A stretch of 64,000 bases of DNA from positions 1 through 64,000 of the forward strand of contig NZ_JACJVQ010000028.1 in NCBI RefSeq assembly GCF_014212135.1. Direction: 5' to 3'. Below, one piece after another: positions 41,247 through 50,960 of this stretch (positions are counted from its first letter, which is position 1; each line of letters starts with the position of its first letter). This stretch comes from Cohnella thailandensis (GTDB taxonomy: Bacteria; Bacillota; Bacilli; Paenibacillales; Paenibacillaceae). Below the pieces are notes generated by a model that saw nothing but the letters and a program-made list of their open reading frames with translations, did no database searches and was not told where the DNA came from. Made by a program: the position numbers and the translations under genes.

Positions 41247-41912
41247 ATGTCCATCTTCAAGAGGCTTCGCGACCTAACGATGTCCAATATTAACGCGCTG
41301 ATCGACAAGGCAGAGGATCCGATCAAGATGACGGATCAATATTTGCGGGATATGCAGGAAGACCTTGAGGAAGCGGAGAAGGCGGTTGCCGCGCAGATCG
41401 CTCTCGAGAAGAAGTTCAAGCAGCTGTACGAGGAGCAGGCGGCTCTCGTTCAGAAGCGCGACGAGCAAGCGAACATCGCGGCCCAGAACAAGAACATCGA
41501 CCTCGCAAGACGCGCTCTCGAAGAGAAGAAAGGCGCCGAACAGAAGGCTGCCGAGTACAAAGCGAGCTGGGACCAGAACAAGGCGGCGGCCGATCGCCTG
41601 CGCGAGAAGCTCGACGAGATGCGCAAGCAGTTCACCGAGCTGAAGAACAAGCGCGAGACGCTGGTCGCGCGCGCGAACGCCGCGAAGGCCCAATCCGAGA
41701 TCAACAAGGCGATGTCGGGCTTCGGCTCCGATTCCGCGCTGTCCGGCCTGAAGCGCATGGAGGAGAAAGTGCTTCAGATGGAAGCCCATGCGGAAGCGAC
41801 CGAAGAGATGAGCGGCTCCAAGGGCAAATCGCTCGACGACGAGTTCGCCGCTCTCGGCAAGGATAAAGCGGTCGAGGACGAATTGGCCGCGCTGATGAAG
41901 AAGTACGAATAA
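41247..41912 (+). CDS. pspA: PspA/IM30-family envelope-stress protein
   Basis: This 221-residue protein is almost entirely helical and coiled coil. It starts with the membrane-binding amphipathic helix MSIFKRLRDLTMSNINALIDK and has ADDPIKM-like context (AEDPIKMTDQYLRDMQEDL), typical of PspA/LiaH. It binds and stabilises damaged membranes. The ATG follows ATAGGGAGG. It leads a four-gene run with DUF350, DUF4178 and DUF4247 proteins behind a sigma-W-type promoter. Confidence 0.94.
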   Translation: MSIFKRLRDLTMSNINALIDKAEDPIKMTDQYLRDMQEDLEEAEKAVAAQIALEKKFKQLYEEQAALVQKRDEQANIAAQNKNIDLARRALEEKKGAEQKAAEYKASWDQNKAAADRLREKLDEMRKQFTELKNKRETLVARANAAKAQSEINKAMSGFGSDSALSGLKRMEEKVLQMEAHAEATEEMSGSKGKSLDDEFAALGKDKAVEDELAALMKKYE

Positions 41913-41923
41913 GACTTAATCGA

Positions 41924-41956
41924 GAAGGATAACCCCTTCGGGGGTTTCCTTCTTTT
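41924..41956 (+). terminator. Hairpin after pspA
   Basis: GAAGGATAACCCC pairs with GGGGTTTCCTTC around TTCG, followed by TTTT. Partial read-through would feed the three genes downstream. Confidence 0.8.
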
Positions 41957-41998
41957 GCTCTTATCGATGCTGTCCGACGCGAGAGGAGAGACCTTTCA

Positions 41999-42403
41999 TT
42001 GACGTTTAACGAAATTCTGGGAACGCTCGTATGGACCGCCGCCGGCGCCGTTTTGCTTTTTATTCTGATGGCAATCGACTCCTTCTTCACGAAGTATCGC
42101 GACCTGGAAGAGATGAAGAACGGCAACACCGCCGTGACGGTCCGCTTCGTGCTGAAGCTGGCCTCCCAGGGATACATCCTGTCCCGGTCCATCGTCACTT
42201 CGGACGACTTATGGGAAGCGCTGCTCGTCTCCTTCGTCTCCTTCGTCATTCTGTTTGTTCTGGAATGGATCGTGGAGGCGGTACTGAAGGCGTTGGCCGA
42301 TCTCCGGCTGGACGAGGGAGTCAAGAAGGGCATCGTCGGTTACGGCCTGATCGCCGGGTCGTTGCATGGCGTCGGCGCGCTGATTATCGGCGCGTGCCTG
42401 TAA
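41999..42403 (+). CDS. DUF350-family membrane protein
   Basis: This 134-residue protein starts with TTG 41999 and has about four membrane helices in two similar halves, typical of DUF350 (YjfL) proteins. SIVTSDDLWEAL and a late GYGLIAGSLHGVG stretch fit the family. The function is unknown, but genes of this family recur next to PspA-like proteins. It belongs to the pspA operon. Confidence 0.85.
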   Translation: MTFNEILGTLVWTAAGAVLLFILMAIDSFFTKYRDLEEMKNGNTAVTVRFVLKLASQGYILSRSIVTSDDLWEALLVSFVSFVILFVLEWIVEAVLKALADLRLDEGVKKGIVGYGLIAGSLHGVGALIIGACL

Positions 42404-42427
42404 CGCCGCGCGGAAGGAGGATCGCTC

Positions 42428-42940
42428 ATGAGCTTGTTTCAACGGGTTAAAAACATTCTGAAGAAGCCCGAGCCGCTGAAGGCGGAACGGAGCGTTCTGA
42501 CGTTAGGTCCGGGCGACGTGATCGAGGTATCGCTCGTGACGTACCAGATCGCCGGCCGAACCAAGCCGGTCAACCGCAATGCCGTCTGGCTGACGCTGCG
42601 GGACGGCGCGGATATTCGCTATCTAAGCATCGAGGAGAGGGAGCGTACGCTGTACGGCCTCTACTCCGTCATCGACGGGCGTCTCGATTCGTTTGACGAG
42701 GTGCCTACCGAGATCGAGCTCGACGGCATTCATTATTATCTGGACGAGCAATTCTACTCCCGGATCGTGGAAGACGGCAACACGCCGTTCACGTCCGCGG
42801 GCGGGGACCTGCACGTCTGGAACTTCCAGTCGGACGGGCGCAAGCTTCTCCGGATCGAGTGGCAGAACGGCCGTTTTATGCTGTATGAAGGAGAATCGAT
42901 ACTTCCCGCGGATGTCGAGTGGCTCCGGGGAGGCGCGTAA
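42428..42940 (+). CDS. DUF4178 domain protein
   Basis: This 170-residue soluble beta-rich protein has VIEVSLVTYQIAGRTK, SIEERERTLYGLYSVI and DLHVWNFQSDGRKLLRIEWQ, which fit DUF4178. The family is of unknown function and occurs with PspA and DUF350 genes. The ATG follows GGAAGGAGG. Its stop overlaps the next start (TAATG). Confidence 0.85.
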   Translation: MSLFQRVKNILKKPEPLKAERSVLTLGPGDVIEVSLVTYQIAGRTKPVNRNAVWLTLRDGADIRYLSIEERERTLYGLYSVIDGRLDSFDEVPTEIELDGIHYYLDEQFYSRIVEDGNTPFTSAGGDLHVWNFQSDGRKLLRIEWQNGRFMLYEGESILPADVEWLRGGA

Positions 42941-43722
42941 TGGATTCCCCTCGCCGCAGATGGACTTCATGGATCCACTACACCGTTATTCTGGCTCTCG
43001 TCGTTACGCTGTTGTCCGCATGCGGCACCGTAAACGTCGAGCAGAGCTATCCGTTAGAGTCGGTCAACGGCAGCGGCAATTCGACCTCTTACGTCTACAG
43101 AGCGGCCGGAGAGACCGTGCCGGAGGTGGCTTCTGAGCTGGCGGCTCAGAAGAAGCCGCAGCAGCAATCTCCGGAGGACGAGGAACGGATGTTCCTCGTC
43201 TACTCCGATCAAGTGATTCACGTTCAGAAGGATCCGAACAACCCGGAAGATACCTTGATCGAAGTCGACAGCACGGAATACGTGCGGCAGAATTACAGCC
43301 CATCCTTCCTGGAGGGATATCTGCTCGCCAGCTTGATCGGGAGCTTGTTCGACAACGTGCCGAGGGGAAGCTACGGCGATTACCGCGGCTACGGAAGCCA
43401 GACGACGAACCCTCCGAAGACGGGTACTTACCGCGCGCCGACGGCGGGCGACACGAAGGCCGCTCCTCCGATGACGGTGTCCAAGAAGGGCTCTATCTTC
43501 AAACGGGTAACCGGCGGAGACAGCGCGGGAGTCGGCTCGGACGGAGTGTTCGGCAAGAAGAAGCAGGATTCTTCTTCGGGCACGGGGACGACGGGGAGCA
43601 TCACCCGCAACAAGGACGGAAGCTCGGGCAAGTCCGGCTCGTCCGGCTGGCTAAGCCCGCGCAAGTCGGGCTCGCCGAAGACGAAGATCGGAGGCTCGGG
43701 CAGGATCACCCGGCGAAGGTGA
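42940..43722 (+). CDS. DUF4247 lipoprotein
   Basis: This 260-residue protein has an N-terminal signal segment with lipobox LLSAC (about residues 25-28), a DUF4247-type domain (EDEERMFLVYSDQVIHVQKD, YSPSFLEGYLLASLIGSLF), and a long Gly/Ser/Thr/Lys-rich tail from about residue 150. The tail is probably disordered and cell-wall directed. The start at 42940 overlaps the DUF4178 stop. It is the last gene of the pspA operon, with a bidirectional terminator after it. Confidence 0.85.
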   Translation: MDSPRRRWTSWIHYTVILALVVTLLSACGTVNVEQSYPLESVNGSGNSTSYVYRAAGETVPEVASELAAQKKPQQQSPEDEERMFLVYSDQVIHVQKDPNNPEDTLIEVDSTEYVRQNYSPSFLEGYLLASLIGSLFDNVPRGSYGDYRGYGSQTTNPPKTGTYRAPTAGDTKAAPPMTVSKKGSIFKRVTGGDSAGVGSDGVFGKKKQDSSSGTGTTGSITRNKDGSSGKSGSSGWLSPRKSGSPKTKIGGSGRITRRR

Positions 43723-43748
43723 CGCTTCGTTAACGATATGTGCGCGAT

Positions 43749-43783
43749 AGAGGCGCGGCGAGCATGGAGCTCGCCGCGCCTCT
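43749..43783. terminator. Bidirectional terminator
   Basis: A perfect 15-bp stem pairs AGAGGCGCGGCGAGC with its inverse around a 5-base loop; GTTTTGCGTTT follows on the plus strand. It separates the pspA operon from a convergent gene. Confidence 0.9.
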
Positions 43784-43806
43784 GTTTTGCGTTTATCGGT
43801 CTCCGA

Positions 43807-44253
43807 TCAAATCAGAAGCGTGATGACGAGCAGCTCGTACAGGACGAGCGTCGTGATCGCGGCCGCGGAACTAGGGCCGAAGAAGCGATGCTGGCCGTGC
43901 GAATGAGGCGAATGGCCGTACGGGTTAGACGGATGGCCATACGGATGAGACGGATGGCCGTACGGATGAGACGGATGGCCATACGGAGATTGTTGCCCGT
44001 ACGGTTGTTGATAATCGTGTTGAGGCGGCTGATGGCCGCCCTGCTGCGGAAAGTGCATCAGGTGAACGTGGCAGCCGTCGGTGCCCACGATGGTGCCTTC
44101 GTAGGTATGCCCGTCGATCGTCTGGATACGAACCGGGCGGTTGTCATGCTTGCCGCACAGCTCGGCGAGCTTGCGGCGGGTTTGCTTGACTTGGTCGATC
44201 CACGGGCTCTCCGCCTGGTAAACGATCGCTTGGCTTGCTTGACCGGCGCTCAT
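43807..44253 (-). CDS. Sm-like small protein with HPYGHPS repeats and a C-terminal membrane anchor
   Basis: This 148-residue protein has three parts. An N-terminal region has an Sm-like strand pattern (RPVRIQTIDGHTYEGTIVGTDGCHVHLM). A Gly/His/Pro/Tyr/Gln-rich middle contains HPYGHPS repeated about four times. A hydrophobic C-terminal helix (AAAITTLVLYELLVITLL) follows. The ATG at 44253 has GGGGAGGAATC upstream. The composition resembles small spore-coat or envelope proteins of Bacillales, but no family was recognised. Confidence 0.75.
   Translation of the reverse strand: MSAGQASQAIVYQAESPWIDQVKQTRRKLAELCGKHDNRPVRIQTIDGHTYEGTIVGTDGCHVHLMHFPQQGGHQPPQHDYQQPYGQQSPYGHPSHPYGHPSHPYGHPSNPYGHSPHSHGQHRFFGPSSAAAITTLVLYELLVITLLI
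43895..43990. repeat. 21-bp tandem repeat inside the HPYGHPS coding region
   Basis: Units of 21 bases, built on GACGGATGGCC and TACGGATGA, repeat about four times in frame and encode HPYGHPS. Copies differ by a few synonymous bases. Confidence 0.8.
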
Positions 44254-44396
44254 AAGTGATTCCTCCCCTGGGTAGTTGATTCTAGGTTATGCGCCCGCCC
44301 AGGGAGCGGTGACGGATCGGGGCGGGCGACGGGGGCCGCCGGCCTATAATCTTGATATGAGGAGCTCGAACGCAAAAAAACCTCCCCGCCGTCGGC

Positions 44397-45407
44397 TTAA
44401 CCGAGAGAGGAGGGCGGCGCCGTGGAGGCGCGTACGGTGAGGGAGGGCTCGAGGACGAGCCGTTCCCTTTCGAAAGCGCGGCCTTCCGCCGATTGAACGA
44501 GCTGCCGGATGACGGAGTGGCCGATCCGCTCGATCGGCTGGGCTACCGTCGTCAGCGGCGGATCGGTAACGGAGGCGAGGATCGTGTCGTCGAAGCCGAC
44601 GACCGAGCAATCGGCCGGAATGCGCAGGCCGAGCTCCTTCGCCCCTTGAAGGAGGCCGATGGCGATCAGATCGTTGCAGCAGAATATGGCGGTCGGCCGG
44701 TCCGGGGCCCGCAGCAGCTTTAACGCTTGCTGCCGGCCTTCCCGGATGCCGACCGCTCTCTCGAGCTTGACGGGGGGAAGCGGGCCGGCATCGCGAAGGG
44801 TATCCCGGAAGCCGCGGACCCGTTCTCGGCTGCTGCTGACGGCTTCGCTCTCGGCGATGACGGCGAACCGGCGATGGCCGAGCCCCAGCAGATGGCGGGC
44901 CGCGGCGGCTCCTCCGGCATAGTCGTCGGAGACGACGGACGGAATGCCGGGAGCGTCCGGACATTCGCGAGAGACGAAGACGACGGGAATCGACCGTTCC
45001 AGCAGCGGGGCGAGCGAGGACAGCCGATCGACGCCGGTGCCGACGATGACCCCGTCGACGCCTTTCTGGCGAAGCAGCGCCGCGTAGCTCTCGACCTTCC
45101 GGTCCTGATTGTCGGTGCTGCAGATGAACAAGCTGTAGCCGAGCCGCTGGCCTTCGTCTTCCACCGCCCGCGCCAGCTCCGCGAAGAAGGGGTTGGAGAT
45201 GTCGGGGATGAGCAGGCCGAGCGTGAACGTCTTCTTGCTCGTCAGCGCGGAGGCGATCGCGCTCGGCTGATAGTTCATTCTCTCGATAATGCGCCGAATC
45301 TCCTCGCGCCTCTCGCGGCTGATCTTGCCCTTGCCGTTCAGCACGTGGGACACGGTCGCGATCGACACGCCCGCTTCCTTGGCTACATCGTAGATAGTCG
45401 CTCTCAT
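44397..45407 (-). CDS. LacI-family transcriptional regulator, probable inositol repressor
   Basis: This 336-residue protein has the LacI headpiece (ATIYDVAKEAGVSIATVSHVLNGKGKIS, residues 3-30), hinge helix, and a periplasmic-binding-like effector domain (GLLIPDISNPFFAELARAVEDEG, VVSDDYAGGAAAARHLLGLGHRRFAVI). The ATG at 45407 has CAGGGAGTTT upstream. It is transcribed last in the iol region, after iolB. The perfect palindrome TTAAGCGCTTAA before iolD is a LacI-type operator. In Bacillus subtilis the iol operon uses the DeoR-type IolR, so this would be a replacement. Confidence 0.88.
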   Translation of the reverse strand: MRATIYDVAKEAGVSIATVSHVLNGKGKISRERREEIRRIIERMNYQPSAIASALTSKKTFTLGLLIPDISNPFFAELARAVEDEGQRLGYSLFICSTDNQDRKVESYAALLRQKGVDGVIVGTGVDRLSSLAPLLERSIPVVFVSRECPDAPGIPSVVSDDYAGGAAAARHLLGLGHRRFAVIAESEAVSSSRERVRGFRDTLRDAGPLPPVKLERAVGIREGRQQALKLLRAPDRPTAIFCCNDLIAIGLLQGAKELGLRIPADCSVVGFDDTILASVTDPPLTTVAQPIERIGHSVIRQLVQSAEGRAFERERLVLEPSLTVRASTAPPSSLG

Positions 45408-45570
45408 AAACTCCCTGCGCTCCGTTTCAAAACATAGAATTACCTTCATTATGCATGGATGGGAAAAATTTAAGCAAGCATAATTTCCCCTTATGTCCAA
45501 GACAAAGAGGATGCCGGGGCGCCAAGACGCCGTGACTCCGACGCGCAAGCCTTCCGTTCGTTAGGCAAGC

Positions 45571-46392
45571 TCACTCCTTGCGGAGAGGGGCGTTCATCAG
45601 CCAGTCGTGAGCCGGGTCGTTGCGGAACCTCCAAGCGCGCTTCGGTCCGGCCATGACGTTCAGGTAATAGACGTCGTAGCCGGGAGGGGCGGAGACGGGG
45701 TGGTAGCCCTTCGGCACGAGCACCGCTTCTCCGTCGCGAACGGCCAGCGTCTCGTCTAGCGAACGGTCGTCGGTGTAGACGCGCTGGACGGCGAAGCCTT
45801 GCTCCGGCTGAACGCGGAAGTAATACGTCTCCTCGAGGAGAGATTCTTCCGGGAGCGCGTCCCGGTCGTGCTTGTGGGGCGGGTAGCTCGACCAATGCCC
45901 GCCCGGGGTGAACACCTCGACGACGAGCAAGCTGTCCGCCGGCTCGCTCTCGGGCAGGATGTTATGCACGAGCCGCTCCATGCTGCCGCTGCCGCGCAGC
46001 TCGACGCCGACGCTGTCCGGACCGATAAGCCGGGCTTTGCGTCCTGCGGCGCCGGGGGCGAGACAGACCGCGAGCTCCAGCTCCGTCAACGCGGTTAAGG
46101 CGAATCGGTCGCCGGCGGGCACGTAGGCCGAGAAGGGAGGAGTCTTCTCGAAGACGCTCATTCTCCGTCCGACGTTGGGCCAGCTCCCTTCCTTCGTCAC
46201 GATGTCGGCGCGACCGGAGAGCAGCACCAGGCAGGCTTCCTGCCCATGCGTGTCGTTAGCCAGCTTCTCTCCCGGCTTCAAGCGGTATACCTCGAAGCCG
46301 ACATATTCCCAGCCCGCCGATTCCGGCGCGATGGACAGCATGCGGCCGTCGGCCGCCGGTACGGGACTCGGCTTCACGATCAAATTCGCCAT
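45571..46392 (-). CDS. iolB: 5-deoxy-glucuronate isomerase
   Basis: This 273-residue cupin-like protein has EYVGFEVYRLKPGEKL, TPGGHWSSYPPHKHDRD (metal-binding histidines) and PKGYHPVSAPPGYDVYYLNVMAG, all IolB marks. It converts 5-deoxy-D-glucuronate to 5-deoxy-2-ketogluconate in inositol breakdown. The ATG follows TAGGAGGAAC, 12 bases after iolG. Confidence 0.94.
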   Translation of the reverse strand: MANLIVKPSPVPAADGRMLSIAPESAGWEYVGFEVYRLKPGEKLANDTHGQEACLVLLSGRADIVTKEGSWPNVGRRMSVFEKTPPFSAYVPAGDRFALTALTELELAVCLAPGAAGRKARLIGPDSVGVELRGSGSMERLVHNILPESEPADSLLVVEVFTPGGHWSSYPPHKHDRDALPEESLLEETYYFRVQPEQGFAVQRVYTDDRSLDETLAVRDGEAVLVPKGYHPVSAPPGYDVYYLNVMAGPKRAWRFRNDPAHDWLMNAPLRKE

Positions 46393-46404
46393 GGCATGTT
46401 CCTC

Positions 46405-47418
46405 CTATTCGATCTCGCTCAGACGGACGGGGCGGTTCAACTCGACGGAACGCTTCGCGGCCAGCGCGATTCTCTCCGCTTGCAGCCCGTCGTTGCCGTC
46501 GACCGGAAGCGGCAGGCCGCGGACGATGCTGTCGACGAACTGGCGAGTCTCTTCGACGTAAGCCTCGTTGTAACGCTCGAGGAAGAAATGAAGCGGCTTG
46601 TCGCGGACGATGCCGTCGGCGCCGCTGATGACGGCCGTGTTCGGATAGTCGTTGTCGGCGGCAGCGCTTCCCGCCGAGCCGAACGCCTCGACTCGCTGGT
46701 CGTAGCCGTAGACGGCGCGGCGGCTGTTGTCGATGACCGCGAGCGCCCCGCTCTCGAACCGAAGCGTCGTGATCGCCGTGTCGATGTCCCCGTGCTCCGC
46801 GAATACCGGGTCGACGAGAACGGCTCCTTGCGCGAATACTTCCTCGACCTCGCTGCCGGACAGGTAGCGGGCCATGTCGAAGTCGTGGATCGCCATGTCC
46901 ATGAACAGGCCGCCGGACACCTTGATGTAATCGGGATGCGGCGGGTTCGGGTCGCGGGAGGTGATCTTCACCAGATGGGTGTCGCCGATTCGTCCTTCCC
47001 GGATCAGCTCGCGAACGCGGCGGAAGTTGTGGTCGAAGCGGCGGTTGAAGCCGATCTGCAGCTTGACGTTCGCCTTGCGGACGGCTTCGAGCGCCTCGCG
47101 GGTGCGGCGAATGTCCATGCTGACGGGCTTCTCGCAGAAAATGTGTTTGCCTGCCGCCGCGGCTTGAAGGATCAGCGGCACGTGAGTGTCGGTCGACGAG
47201 CAGATGAACACGGCGCCAATGGACGGGTCGCCCAGGATCTCGTCGCTGTTCGTCGTCACGCGGTCGATGCCGCGCGCGGCCGCCCATTCGCGAAGCTCGT
47301 CTCCGGCGAACAGGTCGGCGATCGCGGCCAGCTTGACTTCAGGCAGGCGAAGCAGGTTGTCGGCGTGAATTCGGCCGATGCGTCCGGCTCCGATAATGCC
47401 GATCGTTAATGTCGTCAT
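46405..47418 (-). CDS. iolG: Inositol 2-dehydrogenase
   Basis: This 337-residue protein is a GFO/IDH/MocA oxidoreductase: NAD-binding IGIIGAGRIGRIHADNL near the start, the EKPVSMD catalytic-lysine motif, and GGLFMDMAIHDFDMARYL. It oxidises myo-inositol to scyllo-inosose, the first step of the pathway. The start is ATG 47418 with GGGAGGAACG upstream; the longer frame comes from the overlapping iolA shadow. Confidence 0.94.
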   Translation of the reverse strand: MTTLTIGIIGAGRIGRIHADNLLRLPEVKLAAIADLFAGDELREWAAARGIDRVTTNSDEILGDPSIGAVFICSSTDTHVPLILQAAAAGKHIFCEKPVSMDIRRTREALEAVRKANVKLQIGFNRRFDHNFRRVRELIREGRIGDTHLVKITSRDPNPPHPDYIKVSGGLFMDMAIHDFDMARYLSGSEVEEVFAQGAVLVDPVFAEHGDIDTAITTLRFESGALAVIDNSRRAVYGYDQRVEAFGSAGSAAADNDYPNTAVISGADGIVRDKPLHFFLERYNEAYVEETRQFVDSIVRGLPLPVDGNDGLQAERIALAAKRSVELNRPVRLSEIE

Positions 47419-47480
47419 GTTGTCGTTCCTCCCGGCGGAGAGCTTCGCGCTCCTCCCGCATTCTCTTGGCCGGCTGGACA

Positions 47481-48938
47481 TTACCAGCGGGCCGTCACCA
47501 TCTTCTTGCGCGTGTAGAACTCGACTCCGTCGGTTCCGTTGGCATGCAGATCCCCGTAGAACGACTTCTTCCACCCGGAGAACGGGAAGAACGCCATCGG
47601 GGCCGGAACGCCGAGGTTGATGCCGAGCATGCCGGCGTCGATCGTCTCGCGGAACTGCCGGACGCTGCTTCCGTCCTTCGTGAACAGGCAGGCGCCGTTG
47701 GCGAACGGGGACTCGTTGGCGATCGCGATCGCCTCGTCCAGCGAGCCGGCTCTCATGATCGACAGCACCGGAGCGAAAATCTCGTCCTTCCAGATGCTCA
47801 TCTCGAGGCTCACATCGTCGAACAGCGTCGGGCCGACGAAGTAGCCGTCGCCGCTCGCCGCCGCGTCGAGACGCCCGTCGCGAAGCAGCTTCGCGCCTTC
47901 CTTCTCGCCGGCTTCGATATAGCCGACCGTGCGCTCCTTGTGCTGCCGGCGGATGACCGGGCCGAGGAACACGTCCTTCTCCATGCCGTTGCCGATCGTG
48001 ATCGCGTCGGCGGCCTGCTTCAGCTTCTCGACGAGCGAGTCGCCGATGTCGCCGACGGCGACGACGACGGAGCAAGCCATGCAGCGTTCCCCGGCGGAGC
48101 CGAAAGCGGCGCCGGCGATTTGGGTGACGGCGGCATCGAGATCGGCGTCAGGGAGGACGATCGAGTGGTTCTTGGCCCCGGCGAGAGCTTGCACGCGCTT
48201 GCCTTGGGCGGATGCGGTCTTGTACACGTACTCGGCGACCGGCTGCGAGCCGACGAACGAGACGGCGGCGATCGAGGAATGCTCGAGGATGCCGTTCACG
48301 ACGTCATGGGCGCCGTGCACGATGCTGAGCACGCCCGCCGGCAGCCCGGCTTCGAGGAACAGCTCGGCGAGACGCTCGGCGAGCAGCGGCGTGCGCTCCG
48401 ACGGCTTGAGCACGAACGCGTTGCCGCAGGCGATGGCGAGCGGGAACATCCAGCAAGGGACCATCATCGGGAAGTTGAACGGCGTGATTCCGCCGACGAC
48501 TCCGATTGGGTAGCGGTACATGCCGGATTCCAGGTTGGTGGCGATATCCGGCAGCTGCTTGCCCATCATGAGCGAAGGGGCTCCCGCCGCGAATTCGACG
48601 CATTCGATGCCCCGCTGTACCTCTCCGTAGGCCTCCGCGTAGCTCTTTCCGTTTTCCAAGGTGATGAGTCGGGCAAGCTCTCCCCAATGCTCCACGAGAA
48701 GCTGCTGATAGCGGAAAAGAACCCGGGCGCGACGGGGTACCGGAGTGCGGCTCCAGTCCGCGAACGCTTGGCGTGCGGCGGTGACGGCTTGGTCGACCTC
48801 CTCCTTCGAGGACATCGGGACGTAAGCGAGCACCTCTTCCGTGGCGGGATTATATACCGGTTCGGCGCGGCCGGAGGCGGAAGGGACCCACTGCCCTCCG
48901 ATCAGGTTGTTCAATGTTCTAGCCTTCGAGTTCGTCAT
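47481..48938 (-). CDS. iolA: Methylmalonate-semialdehyde dehydrogenase (CoA-acylating)
   Basis: This 485-residue aldehyde dehydrogenase has the N-terminal [16 protein letters not shown] site [14 protein letters not shown] and catalytic cysteine in [14 protein letters not shown]. It converts malonate semialdehyde to acetyl-CoA (MmsA/IolA reaction). The start ATG has AGAGGAGCT upstream. The gene lies between iolC and iolG. Confidence 0.94.
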   Translation of the reverse strand: MTNSKARTLNNLIGGQWVPSASGRAEPVYNPATEEVLAYVPMSSKEEVDQAVTAARQAFADWSRTPVPRRARVLFRYQQLLVEHWGELARLITLENGKSYAEAYGEVQRGIECVEFAAGAPSLMMGKQLPDIATNLESGMYRYPIGVVGGITPFNFPMMVPCWMFPLAIACGNAFVLKPSERTPLLAERLAELFLEAGLPAGVLSIVHGAHDVVNGILEHSSIAAVSFVGSQPVAEYVYKTASAQGKRVQALAGAKNHSIVLPDADLDAAVTQIAGAAFGSAGERCMACSVVVAVGDIGDSLVEKLKQAADAITIGNGMEKDVFLGPVIRRQHKERTVGYIEAGEKEGAKLLRDGRLDAAASGDGYFVGPTLFDDVSLEMSIWKDEIFAPVLSIMRAGSLDEAIAIANESPFANGACLFTKDGSSVRQFRETIDAGMLGINLGVPAPMAFFPFSGWKKSFYGDLHANGTDGVEFYTRKKMVTARW

Positions 48939-48957
48939 GGGCGTTAGCTCCTCTCGG

Positions 48958-49968
48958 TTAATTAGGGACGATCTCGCCGCGGTTGCAGCGTTCGATGTAG
49001 TCGCGGACTTGATCCGCGCTCGGCATGGCGTCGGAGCAGCTGTGGCTGGAGATGACGATGCAGGCGGCCGCGCTGCCGAACTCCATGCTGGCCTCGATGC
49101 TCCAGCCCTGCATCAGGCCGTACAGGAAGCCCGCCGCGTAGGAATCGCCGGCCCCGAACGTCTTGACGACCTTCGCGGGGAAGCTGCGGGCGCGGTGCGA
49201 GGACCCGTCCTTGGCGTAGGCGATGGAGCCTTCCTTGCCGTGCTTGATGATGACGATCCGCGCGGAATGGTCGAACCACTTCTTCGCCGTGATGCGGTCG
49301 TCGCGCTTCGAATTGGCCTCGAATCGCTCCATCCTGTCGAATTCCTCTCGCGTGCCGAGCAGAATGTCGCACTTTTCCGCCGCAAGATTGTAATAGGTCG
49401 CCGTTTCTTCGTCGGATGCCCACGTGTACGGACGGTAGTCGAGGTCGAAAGCGATGACGGCTCCGTGCCGCTTCGCGTAGTCGAGCGCCTGGAAAACGGC
49501 TTCCCGCGACGGGCTCTTGGCCAGGGCGGTTCCGGAGATGAGCAGCAGGGCCGTTCCGGCGATCAGCGACTCCGGCACTTCGCTTGGCGTAAGCAGAAGA
49601 TCGGCGACGTTGTCGCGGTACATCAGGATGCTGCAGTCGGACGGGCTCTTAATCTCGGTGAATGCAAGCCCGGTTACCGCTCCGGTGCGATCGACGCTGA
49701 CGGCGGACGAATCGATGCCCTCCTTATCCAGATAGCGCGCGATGAAACGGCCCATCTGGTCGTCGGCGACTTTGCCGATGAAGCCGGTGCGCAGGCCGAG
49801 GCGGGACATGCCGATGCAGATGTTGGCGGGCGAACCGCCGACGTACTTCGTGAAGGTGGCCGTATCCTCCATGGGACGGTTGATCTCGTTGGCGTTCAGG
49901 TCGATGCACAGCCGTCCTATCGCGACGAAGTCGAGAGTTTTGCCGGTCGGGAAAACGATGGGATTCAT
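48958..49968 (-). CDS. iolC: 5-dehydro-2-deoxygluconokinase
   Basis: This 336-residue PfkB-family kinase has the start segment [31 protein letters not shown] and the ATP/catalytic site [16 protein letters not shown]. It phosphorylates 5-dehydro-2-deoxygluconate. The start at 49968 has GAAAGGAGCC upstream. The following aldolase gene iolJ is not in the window. Confidence 0.93.
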   Translation of the reverse strand: MNPIVFPTGKTLDFVAIGRLCIDLNANEINRPMEDTATFTKYVGGSPANICIGMSRLGLRTGFIGKVADDQMGRFIARYLDKEGIDSSAVSVDRTGAVTGLAFTEIKSPSDCSILMYRDNVADLLLTPSEVPESLIAGTALLLISGTALAKSPSREAVFQALDYAKRHGAVIAFDLDYRPYTWASDEETATYYNLAAEKCDILLGTREEFDRMERFEANSKRDDRITAKKWFDHSARIVIIKHGKEGSIAYAKDGSSHRARSFPAKVVKTFGAGDSYAAGFLYGLMQGWSIEASMEFGSAAACIVISSHSCSDAMPSADQVRDYIERCNRGEIVPN

Positions 49969-49990
49969 GAAGGCTCCTTTCTCCGCTTGG

Positions 49991-50887
49991 TTAAGCGTGT
50001 TGGCGAATGAATTGCAGCGAACGGAGGGCGTACTCGTACGGCGGATGTTCCGCGGGGTCCTGCTCGCCCTCGAGCATGGCCCACCCGGCATAACCCCTAA
50101 CGGACAGCTCGGCGAGAATCGGCGGGAAGTCGATATCGCCGTCGCCTGGCACGGTGAACACGCCCTTGCGGATGCAGGTGACGAAGTCGGCTTGTTCGGC
50201 GCGCGCTTCGGCGAGCACGGACAGGCGAACGTCCTTCAGGTGGACGTAGCCGATCCGATCGTAATGCTTGCGCAGCACGGCGAGCGGGTCCGCGCCGCCG
50301 TAAAGCGCGTGTCCGGTGTCGTACAGCAGCCAAACGAGCGAAGGATCGGTCATCTCGAGCAGCCGGTCGATCTCCTCGGGGGATTCGACGACGGTGCCGC
50401 CGTGGTGATGGTAGGTCAGCTTTAGGCCGTATTCCGCGGCGATTTTGCCGGCTTCGTTCAGCCCTTCGGCGAGCGATTGCCAGCCAAGGTCGTCAAGCCG
50501 CTGCACGACCTTCTCGTTCGGCGTGCGGCGCGGGTCGAAGTGGAGGGAGCCGCCGACCTCCGCCGTGCTGACGACCTCCGCGCCCATGTCGCGGAGGAAG
50601 GCGCAATGCTCGCGGTAGGCGGCGAGCTCTCGCTCGCGGTATTCGGGCGCGGACAGCAGCACGGACTTCCATTGCGAGACGAGCCGGATGCCGCGGGAGT
50701 CGAGCTCTTGGCGGAGCAACGCGCGGTCTTGCGGGTACTTGCGGCCCATCTCGGTGCCGGTCAGCCCTAGGCGGCGGATGTCGTCCAGAATCGTCCGGTA
50801 GGTCGTGTCGGCGCCGTGCTCGCGAACGTCCTCGCCGACCCAGTTGATCGGGTGGATGCCGAGCTTAAAAGTCAGTTTGCTAGACAT
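49991..50887 (-). CDS. iolE: Inosose dehydratase
   Basis: This 298-residue TIM-barrel protein of the xylose-isomerase-like superfamily begins with FKLGIHPINWVGEDV and has LTYHHHGGTVVESPEEIDRL and LLYDTGHALYGGADPLAVL, as in IolE. It dehydrates scyllo-inosose to the diketone used by IolD. The ATG follows CAGGAGGGA. A 51-bp tandem array lies between it and iolD. Confidence 0.93.
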   Translation of the reverse strand: MSSKLTFKLGIHPINWVGEDVREHGADTTYRTILDDIRRLGLTGTEMGRKYPQDRALLRQELDSRGIRLVSQWKSVLLSAPEYRERELAAYREHCAFLRDMGAEVVSTAEVGGSLHFDPRRTPNEKVVQRLDDLGWQSLAEGLNEAGKIAAEYGLKLTYHHHGGTVVESPEEIDRLLEMTDPSLVWLLYDTGHALYGGADPLAVLRKHYDRIGYVHLKDVRLSVLAEARAEQADFVTCIRKGVFTVPGDGDIDFPPILAELSVRGYAGWAMLEGEQDPAEHPPYEYALRSLQFIRQHA

Positions 50888-50960
50888 GGGAATCCCTCCT
50901 GCAGGTTTATGGATAAATTGGCCCTTGCCTATGGCGCGCGGCTAGGCGCCGGGAGGCGGT

